Notes under the pieces: model-generated | Seen by the model: only the letters and a program-made list of their open reading frames with translations | Databases searched by the model: none | What the model was told of the DNA's origin: nothing | Program-made: the position numbers and the translations under genes | NCBI GenBank assembly: GCA_038501195.1 | Contig: JBBPUQ010000009.1 | Coordinates: forward strand, 1,178,001 to 1,242,000 | Length of the DNA stretch: 64,000 nt | Source: Nemania diffusa | Taxonomy: Eukaryota > Ascomycota > Sordariomycetes > Xylariales > Xylariaceae | Reading direction: 5' to 3' | Shown: one piece after another, positions 12,594-22,932 of the stretch | Numbering within the stretch: the stretch's first letter is position 1 | How the letters are laid out: the number at the start of each line of letters is the position of its first letter

Positions 12594-12978
12594 CTAGACG
12601 TAAACTCCGACCGCGCAGAACATGTACACCGTTCCGAAGCTGCTCGATAGGTTAGATTTGAGTAGAAAGAGGAGCGAGTAGAGTTGATTGTATGGGTTGG
12701 GGACGCACGCTATGGCCAGCCCAGCTGGGACGCCGTAGATAGGGAGGTTGACGAGAGATCGATCTGCGTAGAACTTGTCAGCACCACTACAAGCAAACTG
12801 CAGCACAGCATAGCCTAAGTCGAGTCATCCAGCACGTACTGAAGGCAAATCCACCTGTTAGGCTTAGACCGAGAAGAAGCAGGACGAAGCCGACCAAGAA
12901 TTGGTTTCCCTTTCCTACAGCAGGTTCGAATGCGCTGCCTGAAGCAGTGTGCCAGATTTCATGCAATGAGGAATCCAT
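12594..12978 (-). CDS. OST5: Oligosaccharyltransferase subunit Ost5 (TMEM258 family)
   Basis: Ost5 is a tiny two-helix membrane subunit of the ER oligosaccharyltransferase, which moves the dolichol-linked glycan to Asn-X-Ser/Thr sites. Three exons were rebuilt: 12978-12840, 12763-12709 and 12639-12594. The introns are 12764-12839 (donor GTACGT, branch CTGAC, acceptor GCAG) and 12640-12708 (donor GTGCGT, acceptor GCAG). The spliced product is 79 residues. Helix 1 is around residues 27-46 (FLVGFVLLLLGLSLTGGFAF). Helix 2 starts after the lumenal NRSLVNLPIYG loop and ends in FGTVYMFCAVGVYV, which matches the end of TMEM258/Ost5 proteins. Unspliced frames hide the gene because each exon is short. 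Its start faces gcn5 across about 560 bases. Confidence 0.88.
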
Positions 12979-13537
12979 GGAAAGGAATTAAAGGATGAAT
13001 TAGGGAGTCGTCGGAGGTCTATTGTTCTCGTGTTTTCGGTTGTCGTGTAAAGTGGCCAATGGTGTCGAGCTTAGGTTTCGCTGGTCAACGAGAATATCAT
13101 GCAGGCAATGAAGCGTGCATATGGCAGGTTGCAGTACAAACGTCGAGTTTCAGAGGACAGAGTGCAGGTGGTTGATGCGATGAGAGAATCAGCATTCAAT
13201 CGTCAATTGGAGCTCCAGAGCTCTTGCCTGTCTGTCCCATCTGGCAACGGTGGCTCAATTAGGTATTTCCATATGTGGCTTAGCTTAGCTGCACAGTGCT
13301 TACATATGTCTGTAGGTATGAAACAGGTATACTTAAGGTTATGACCCAGTAAGAGCTGTGGGCGGCTGTCAGGTAGGTACGGAGTGGTACCTGCCTAGTG
13401 TCAGTTTCCATTCCCCACTATTCCTACTTAAGCTTCAAGGGATTCTGTACTCCATCACGCCGCTGCGCGCCCTCTAGCCCTACAACTAGGCGTCATTTCG
13501 TCTTCGATGCCACACCTTCCTTCAGGTACTCGGCATG
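12979..13537. promoter_or_regulatory. Shared divergent promoter region, OST5 / gcn5
   Basis: The stretch lies between the minus-strand OST5 start and the plus-strand gcn5 start, so it must hold both promoters. A TGACCCAG+TA motif at 13342-13351 resembles one end of the MITE-like element at 18629-18981. The similarity continues into AGCTGTGGGC. No clear TATA box or named operator was identified. Confidence 0.5.
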
Positions 13538-14889
<1,352 letters not shown>

Positions 14890-16160
14890 AAAGGTGTCGG
14901 GGATAACAAGAGACAGAAACCCCCAGTAAATCCCCATAGGTGGACGAATGTCATTCGACGTGGGCAAGTAGGTCCGACCTAGAAAACGAAGACTACAAAC
15001 CCCAGCAGTGGATTTTATCAGACGAAAACGAAAGACTGATGACGTGTCCTCGAAGAGCGTATGAATACCAACATCACACATGCCGAAAAGTCTACCGCAT
15101 TGCAGTAGTAAGGTTCGGTGTTTACATCAGAAGCATACATAGGCGTTGGTGGATCCAGGTCGGGTTGGTACATCAAATTATAGTGTACTCTGCGTTCCGA
15201 ATTATTGATGTATGGGTTGGGAAGGAGAAAGGAGTTACCCGGCATTATGAATAACAAGCTGTGTTTGTATTATTAGTCACTGGCACCCAGGAAATGATCA
15301 GTAGACGAGCAAGGCGTTAGGATGACCTGCGGTTGTAGGCCGGTAGGGGTGGCAAGCCTCACTGTGTTGGCATAGGCATTACGTGTTGAGTCACGGAATC
15401 ACGATGACTTAGCATCAGAGTTTACGATAACTCATGTCTTGTAGATATGATAGTATGTTTATAACAACCATAAAAACAATGTCACAATACCCGCAAATAT
15501 GCATACGATGTATAAAACGTTATCTTTAGGCGTTATGCGATCGACAATTAAGTAGCTGCCAGCCCCTATTTTCAAACATCGAATGCCATTGTATAAAGCA
15601 AGTTGGTCTTATCCCAGCAAAAGTCTAGTGGGAACCCACGAATAATAAACGAATTTGCACTTCTTACGACTAGGTAGAAAGGTTGGTGGTTATGGAATTA
15701 TGGCATCATGTTGGAATAAGAAAATGCTATGGTCTTGGATCGATACACCTGTAGGGGAAACAATACCGGAAACGCCAATTTCTTCAGGCTAACAATTGCG
15801 AGTCGTGTGCGAACTTTTAAGGGAGGATGGTATATCGACCTGGGAAACAGGGCTAAACGCTCAACAAATCATTCCTCTCGCGGTAAAATATCAAAATGCT
15901 CCTCGCGTACTATGGTTTGTTCTGAGGACTGAGAGGCTCGAGCATGTATGTGTCAAGACTGAGTGGTCGACTTTCGAGCCAGCGAAGGTCGAGCAAAATA
16001 ATTCAGACTTGATACTAGCGCATTTCTGCTCGCACCAGATGTCGTTTGCGGGTGAAATTGGAAGCTATTATAGACTAATGGCAGTGCAACCTTCCACTAA
16101 TGTAGTCGGGCCTGATAGTTAGGTGGCATGTTCAATGACCGCCACAGAACTGATGTCCCT
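14890..16160. other. Intergenic, convergent 3' flanks
   Basis: This lies between the 3' end of gcn5 (+) and the 3' end of the acidic protein gene (-). It is moderately AT-rich and holds only short frames without ATG-supported domains. Both 3' UTRs and polyadenylation signals must lie here, but no exact site can be fixed from sequence alone. Confidence 0.55.
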
Positions 16161-17249
16161 TTATGCACCTGGTTGAGCCGTACGTTGAAGCCGCACTTCC
16201 GTAGTGTTGCTCCGACTCTCTCCGTCCACAAGTAATCGTACGTCCGCATAAGGACGCCGCCAGCCGGACAATCGTTCGATGATACTCTCAATTGACCCCT
16301 GCTCCGTCGACTGAACAGCTGCCTGGGTGTTCCTGGGCGTCCGCTCGGGCTCAATTGTCCGCCGGATTATGTCGTGAAGCCAATCCGGAATCCCTTCCCA
16401 GCGACCTGCCCTCGCTGCGCTAAGCATATTGGGGGGGAAGAGGGCCTGTGGGATTAGATTCGTGTCGTTCGGTTGTTGATTTGGATCCGTGAGGAACGGG
16501 AACTCGCCCGATTCGATAGCATTCTTTAGCCATTGCTCCCACTCTTCTTCGTAGTTCTCTGACGGTTCTCCGGCCTCGTGGCGTGCCGCCCGCTCTCGGA
16601 GATGTTCATTTAGAGCAAATCCGATGCTCTCCAACTCCCCCTCGCTTTCCTCTTCAGCTTCCATATCCTCATCACCGAGATCATTCTCATCCCCCTCGTC
16701 TTCTTCCTCTTCGTCTTCATCTTGCTCTTCGTCTTCCTCGTCTTCTTCGTCGTCCTCCTCTTCTTGTTGTTCTTGTATTGGTTCTTGTAGTTGTTGTCGT
16801 AGAGGTTCCTGGATGATGGGTCTTGGGATCTCACTAGCGATTGGATATCTCTCCTCTGGCTCAACCCAGGATGCGATATCATCTGCAGCCGTGTCTCGAA
16901 TGGTTATGCCGGAGTCGCGTTCGAAACGGTCCTTTGCCCATTTTGTGCCCTCCCACTTAGTCAAGCCTGCAATTTCGGCATTGGTTAGGCGTAAACCGTC
17001 GAATGCACGAAATAGGCGGCGGTGCCATGGCCAGCGACCAAGACGTATGCGGTGTATGGGGTGGCAATAGTCGAGACCCGGATACTTGGCCTCTTGGGTG
17101 TCGAGGTGACCGTAGAACGAGTGAACTTCTTGGCGGACCTCAAGAATTAGATGCCGGTGAAGGAGAGATTGGAAGTTTTGCACGTCAGTCGAGCGTGGTT
17201 TGGGAAACATGGACTCGTAAACGAGTTGGTCTACCGGGCGCCCTTTCAT
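16161..17249 (-). CDS. Uncharacterised acidic fungal protein, 362 aa
   Basis: The single open frame has an ATG at 17249 and encodes 362 residues. Residues 1 to about 135 look folded. They contain YESMFPKPRSTDVQNFQSLL, then HLDTQEAKYPGLDYCHPIHR, then GLRLTNAEIAGLTKWEGTKW, which reads like a short helical or DNA-binding-like segment. A Gln/Pro stretch leads into a run of about 50 Asp/Glu residues. A helical C-terminal part includes WEQWLKNAIESGEFPFL and IPDWLHDIIRRTIEPER. No known enzyme motif, signal peptide or membrane helix is seen. The acid run is typical of nuclear or chromatin-associated proteins, but that is only inference. Confidence 0.75.
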   Translation of the reverse strand: MKGRPVDQLVYESMFPKPRSTDVQNFQSLLHRHLILEVRQEVHSFYGHLDTQEAKYPGLDYCHPIHRIRLGRWPWHRRLFRAFDGLRLTNAEIAGLTKWEGTKWAKDRFERDSGITIRDTAADDIASWVEPEERYPIASEIPRPIIQEPLRQQLQEPIQEQQEEEDDEEDEEDEEQDEDEEEEDEGDENDLGDEDMEAEEESEGELESIGFALNEHLRERAARHEAGEPSENYEEEWEQWLKNAIESGEFPFLTDPNQQPNDTNLIPQALFPPNMLSAARAGRWEGIPDWLHDIIRRTIEPERTPRNTQAAVQSTEQGSIESIIERLSGWRRPYADVRLLVDGESRSNTTEVRLQRTAQPGA

Positions 17250-18628
17250 CTTGACGGTGTGCAGATTCTCACTGGCTCGGGGAGTGTGAATGAATGGGTG
17301 ATCGAGTCGAGTCTACGGTGCGTGTCGCCAGATAAGCTCCCCCTTCGCTCTAAGTATGTAGCGGGGAAAGGGAACACCTAGTGTGTACGTTGGATGGTCG
17401 TGGCACGGAAGGAAATTAGTAATGTCACGTACGACAATATGCCACAAGGTAGGAAGCGTCGCCCGTAAGAAAGAAATCTATGTTTGCCAGTTCTGTCCTC
17501 TATGGTAGTAGTGTTTGCCGCATAGAATGATCCGCACGGAAGAGAATTCAAACGGCCCAGATGGTCCGAGGTTAAGTCGCGCAGGATTGATTGTGTCCTG
17601 AGAGGGGAGCCGAAGAAGGTGATCGACAGCCACTTTTTAGACCGGTATCGAACGGCAGTAGGCAGGTACAGAGATACCCAAGGAGTTAGGCTCACGGACA
17701 GGCACCAGGTCCACGATCCAGAGAGAGAGAGAAAAAGAGAGTGGGGAGTGGGTCGATAACAAGTCAAGACCTCGTGAATACTAGAAATAGAAGTTGTTCG
17801 GAAGGGTACAAGCTTGCCCAGTAAAACAGCATTTAACGGATAAGTAGTCAGCTTTGTATTACATTGTACGCTGTAGTTAGAAAATCAAGTTCTTGCATGA
17901 AGGTATCAAGAAAAGAAAAGATCGGAGGGTGCAGGTGGTCAGAAATACCATGCCCTATCAGGTAGATAGGTAGACAAATAAGGAAGACCTTCAGGCTCGG
18001 ACCGAGACAGCGCAAGGGAGGGTCCTATCTCGCTGGGGTAAGGGCGGTATGCAGTACGGTACGTATGCATATCTGTAAGTGCCTTGTTACCAAGAGTGGG
18101 TTAGGTAGGTACTACCCACCTGGAATGCCATAAATGGCACTAACAAATAAGAAAGAAGGCGACCGGTTCCTGTAGAAAGTCAGGCCGGCAGCAAGGTGCG
18201 TGTTGATTACTGTACACTACCGTTACTTACGTACAGATATATAGGATTTGCCAACAGTATGAACAAATCAACTGTATAATTCTTAAATGTAACCATCTAA
18301 GAACCTGAGCACCTGTAATGTACATATGTGACTCTTAATAACCTACCTGCTGTAAGGTACAGATAAACATTTAAGGAAGGTTGCTGTGCATTGGAACAAA
18401 ACCCTAAACTTTAAAGGGATCTACAGTTACACAAAATTAGATAGGCGATATTTATATCTTGGACCCCAACCACACGAGACCTAGGTATCCCATGCACATT
18501 CTAGATGAAAATGCATTTTCTAATGTTAGCGCACGGTGGCATAGCAGCATGGTGGAATGTCATGTGAGATGGTCTATACCTCTGAAATGCTAAAGTGATA
18601 GGGTAACTACGGTAGCCCACAGCTGTTA
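17250..18628. other. Intergenic, becoming AT-rich
   Basis: The left part is the presumed promoter and leader of the acidic protein gene. A GA-rich patch lies near 17718-17742. From about 18220 the DNA turns AT-rich with many TA steps and leads into the MITE-like element. No coding frame is supported. Confidence 0.5.
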
Positions 18629-18981
18629 CTGGGTCAAAACCCATAACGCTTAACACCTTGAACCTATTTCCGGACCACTATATTCGCCTGATCTAGTCTA
18701 AACTGACATAACGTTACCAAACAAGGTTTAGTATATAGCTTAATTAAGCTTAAACTATACAGCGGAGCTATAATCTCTTATTTGCAATAGGCTATATGCT
18801 TATATTAAAACATATGCTTATATTTAAGCAAGTAGGCTTATTAGATGCGCAATCGTAAGGGCTATTTTATTATCTTTTATTTGATTATTTGAGTGTTGTT
18901 GTTGGTAATCAATTTGCTCTGAAAGCTAGAGATTTGGTTGAATCAAGAGATATGAGGTTAAGTGTATAAGTTCTGACCCAG
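18629..18981. mobile_element. Candidate Tc1/mariner-like MITE, RIP-mutated, 353 bp
   Basis: The left end CTGGGTCA (18629-18636) and the right end TGACCCAG (18974-18981) form terminal inverted repeats. Each is flanked directly by TA (18627-18628 and 18982-18983), as expected for a TA target duplication. The similarity extends inward about 28 bases with a one-base gap. The substitutions include A/G and CC/TT, which are transitions of the kind made by repeat-induced point mutation. The interior is very AT-rich and has a palindrome at 18737-18750 (AGCTTAATTAAGCT). No transposase frame exists. Just outside both ends the flanks also pair (CTGT / ACAG), so the repeat may be longer than drawn. Confidence 0.45.
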
Positions 18982-19110
18982 TAACAGACTAGCTCTATTT
19001 AATTGGTTTGGTTGAAAGCCTAGTCTAGCCCAAAACCCAAAATGATTTATCTAAATCTAAAGGCCGCTCATCGCCAGCATTATCATCTAGATGCTGTCTC
19101 TCTACAGCTT

Positions 19111-20097
19111 TTAAACGTTGTCATGGTCGGTCGAAACAATAACATCCTCCCACTCCTTCATAAGCTTCTCAGTAGCCGCAATCTTATCGCGAATGCCGTT
19201 CATACAATCGCGACCAAGAATAACACGGATAGGGAACTGCTTTCCAGCAGCAACACCCGAGCCCGTGAGTACATCAACGATGACCTTGGACCCTTTAACC
19301 ACGTCGCCGGGTTGGTTGTTGTTGTAGAGGTTCAAAGCATTGCGAGCGCCTTCGACATTTGTCCCCTTATACTCGGCTTCCAGCAGATTAGATGCAGATT
19401 TCCGATTACCGCCCCCGCCGTTCAGAAATCCAGTACGGAAGTACCCTGGTTCAACCACGGTCGCATTGATCCCGAACTCTTTCACTTCTTCGTGCAGACT
19501 CTCCGTGAAGCCCGATACAGCCCACTATAACGTACAGTATTAGTCAAGAAGCTCCAACCAGAAAGATGGCTCATGAGAGGGAACGGTCTCAAACACGCAA
19601 TGGAAATAAAGCTTGGCGCTGAAAAGATTATTCGATGAACTTACCTTCGCAGAAGCATAATGCGAGAAGGCTGCGCCGCCATACCAAGATCCCACGCTAC
19701 CAAAGTTCGCAATGTAACCCGACCCCCGAGGCCTGAGATAGGCGACCTGCAGCCGCGACAAGTTCATAATGGCAAGAACGTTAACAGTAATGCTGTCGAG
19801 GGCATCCTTAGCGCTCACGCCCTCGATAGGCCCCTCGAGGAGATACCCGGGGGCGTTAATAAAGTGCGTAATCTTCCCGTATTTGTCGATGGCTTTCTGG
19901 AAGGCCGCGCTGAGTGTCGCGTCATCGCTCGTGACGTCGAGGTCGAGGAGCATGGCACCCTGGGACTCGAGGTCCTTCAGAGATGTGCCCTGTCGCGAAG
20001 ATGCGATTACAGCGTCGCCGCGTTTTAGGGCCTCTTCTGCGATGGCCTTGCCAAAGCCGCTGCTGGCGCCTGTGATGAACCATACGTTTCCAGCCAT
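19111..20097 (-). CDS. Short-chain dehydrogenase/reductase (SDR), NAD(P)-dependent
   Basis: This is a classical SDR oxidoreductase; the substrate is unknown. Two exons were rebuilt, 20097-19645 and 19524-19111, with a 120-nt intron at 19525-19644 (donor GTAAGT, branch TTGACTAAT, acceptor ATAG). Phase 0 is kept and the product is 288 residues, a usual length. The Rossmann cofactor motif is TGASSGFG at about residues 9-16. The conserved Asn region reads FINAPGY instead of the common NNAG. The catalytic Ser lies in ANFGSVGSW and the catalytic pair is Y-x-x-x-K in HYASAK, which ends exactly at the exon junction. The second exon continues WAVSGFTESLHEEVKEFGIN and VVEPGYFRTGFL, typical of this fungal SDR group. 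No biosynthetic neighbours are present, so the pathway cannot be inferred. The flanking DNA is AT-rich. Confidence 0.92.
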
Positions 20098-22932
20098 GGT
20101 GTATTGTGTAAGTAAGCTGAGGTTGGATTGAGGAAATGTAGAATTTGATGAGTGGTTGTGTTGTGAGATGTGATATGTGATACATGTATTTTATCAACTC
20201 ACGGCGAATACTCTAATATATACTCTTTCTCTTACCTGCCTACATCAATCAATCATTATCAATCATACCTCAGGCAGCCTCATGTCGGATCAATTTCGGT
20301 CCTAGTGTAAGTCCGTCGGCAACGCATTTACTGTTTACAGAATATAACAAAAGATCGCTGTGTATTTCTTTGTCGGAGTTTCAACTATCTAAATGTGTAG
20401 TTCAGATTTATCACCTACTAAGTAAACCCCGCGTCGTCTAGCCCTCTTAACCCCGGATTACAGCCCCCATGCTTAACTCTATGCATATCATTTTCGGCGT
20501 TTGGCTTCATCGCCGATGCCAAGCTAGGTTCGAGTCCTACAGTCTAACTCTATGCATAGGCATTATGAATAACCTCAACTTTTAGTCTCTATTTTAAGCA
20601 TATTCGTCGGATATTATTACTCGTCTCCATCGGTTCGGTCTTGACAAGTACATGTTTTTTTACAGAATCGATCTTCAAATTCCAAACTCTGTAAGGCTTC
20701 ATTTAACGTCTTTTCTCATTCTCACCCGTCCAAGTCATGACATCAAAATTTACAGAGTAACGACATTAGATAGAATAGCCTCTAACAATCTTGATAGTCT
20801 CGGCATATCATAATGAGTGATCTAGTGCGCATTTTTATCAACAAGTCGAGAGAAATGCCACCGTTTTGCATAGAACGCACTTAGATGTATCAAGAGCAGG
20901 GTGGTCAAGTGTAAAGAAAGAGCTATCCCATCTTATCTCTTGACTTCACGTTAACGCGAGATACAGACACCTATCAGTTGGCAAATGAGCGGGGTTTGAA
21001 TCAGATATGCGACTTCACAGATGAGGACCAAATCCGTCGAAATCTCATATGCCAGCTTGAAACTCGACTTACTTAACATTTGCTATTCCAATCGTCGAGC
21101 CCTTCCGAAAACATGCATAAAACTTTCGAAATGGATCATCGCCGCTTTTGACTACCGGTATTGTAAGGCGGTTTAATAGCGAGTAGTCATCTAGAAGATG
21201 CCGGTATCGCTTTTATTTGTATTGTCTGCCGTCGCTCGCGAAGTATTAAGCGCACTGGGCAAGGGGACCAGGTACCTAGCAACGCAGTGCCCGTCGACGC
21301 CTATTCAAGGCAGACTACTGTCGCATGCTTTCCTCACCGTGATCCCTCCGTCCGCCTCGGTGAACAACAAGCCACAGCCATAGAACAGCAACGCACGGAT
21401 CAGTCTATAGCCACAGTTCGGCCATGGTGAGTGTCGAGTCATCGTCGGGTCGAGAAATGACTGAGAGGCCTCCGATGGCCGGAGCCAGGGGACTACCGGG
21501 GTTGCAAGCCACGACGCATCGCGGACCAGGTTCCATTACCCCAGCTTCTACTTCAGTAACTAAGCATGTCTTCGACACGTCTAAGGTGTAAGTAAGTGAA
21601 GAGTACGCTAAACTAGCTCATATTCGGTATTTAGCGCTACATGAAAGGAAAGAGAAAGTGTGCGATGGGGAAACTAGTATTTCGACACATTGAATTGCTT
21701 TTCCTCTCTTGGCCGCGAGGGGGAGGGGTAATAACAGTACCTAACAGATAGTGGGAGGGTATAGAGCAGGTATATGTAGGTAATTCCCTTCTAGGAACGC
21801 CGTTGCATTACTGAGACGAATGAAACAGAACATTTACAAAACAACTCACCTGTAAAGAATCGACCCTGCATTTAGAGCGATGCTATGTACAAAACTCGCT
21901 ATGTGTAATAACCGGGGGAAGCTGCACCAGGTATGTCATAGTTTCAGCATCGTCACAATACCATGTACCTTTTTCGCCAATGCATCATTGCTGTTATCGC
22001 TATCCCAGGCCAAGGAAACCAGCAGCACGAGGTCGAATTATTTGTAGGATGTTGAAGAATAAGTACGTAATGCATTTCATCTTGTTAGCGGTATGAATCG
22101 GTATATATATATACATAATTCATTAGGTTTTTAGGTTGGTCCGGGACAATGCTCGTCTACATCTACTAGTGTAGTGTAGTGCCTTCGTATCGTCAGTCTC
22201 GCAGGTTAAGTGATCCACGCGTCACTCGCTGTGATAGTAATCAGCAGATAGTCTTATTATGGGGCCACAGACAATATGAAAGCAGTTGGCCTGACATCCC
22301 ACCCATCCACCTACATACAGGCGGGAGGATCCGTGTCTTGGTAGGAGTGGAAAAACCCCCCCCCTCGCTAGCCAAAACCCCTCTTTCGCAGCTGATGCTG
22401 TAGACGCGACTAGGTAGCTGACAGGGTGAATACATTAAATCCTCGAAAACCCTTGTTGAATGAGAGGCTATGCTTTGCATTACTATTCAAAAATCTCGAG
22501 CATCGATAGCTCTCTAGCTTGGGTATTAAGACCAGGTATAACATCTCGATTGATAGATGTGAAGGTGAAGAGCTAGGGTACGTATGGTGGCGGTGCACTA
22601 ATGTCGTGCAAGTAACTATAAACAGTGAGCTGAAATGCAAATGCAGGGGGGGTAACCGCCGATGCAACGACGCTGTCAGGCATCGTGACAGTATTCGCAA
22701 GGCGGAATGAGGCCAACACCCCGGCATACCCTTCCGCTTTTATATGCTTCCTAGTCGCCCTCTCGTCGCCCTCGCGATCTACTCATGCGATTCCTCTTGG
22801 TCTCAGAACGTCACTCTTGTCCGCTAAACTCGATTGCTGAATATATATGGCTCTCTATCGATGCTAGGCCCTATCTAGCCAGTTCACTTAGTTTCTTCTG
22901 TTTAGTGTTGCGTGTTGGGTTATACGAGGGCA
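20098..22932. other. Intergenic, 2.8 kb, with a Pol III B-box-like relic
   Basis: No supported gene is present. A 14-base direct repeat (TAACTCTATGCATA) at 20474-20487 and 20545-20558 brackets a GGTTCGAGTCC sequence (20527-20537) that matches the tRNA/SINE B-box consensus. A short TA run lies near 22100-22115. The last few hundred bases are the promoter of the exonuclease gene. Confidence 0.45.
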
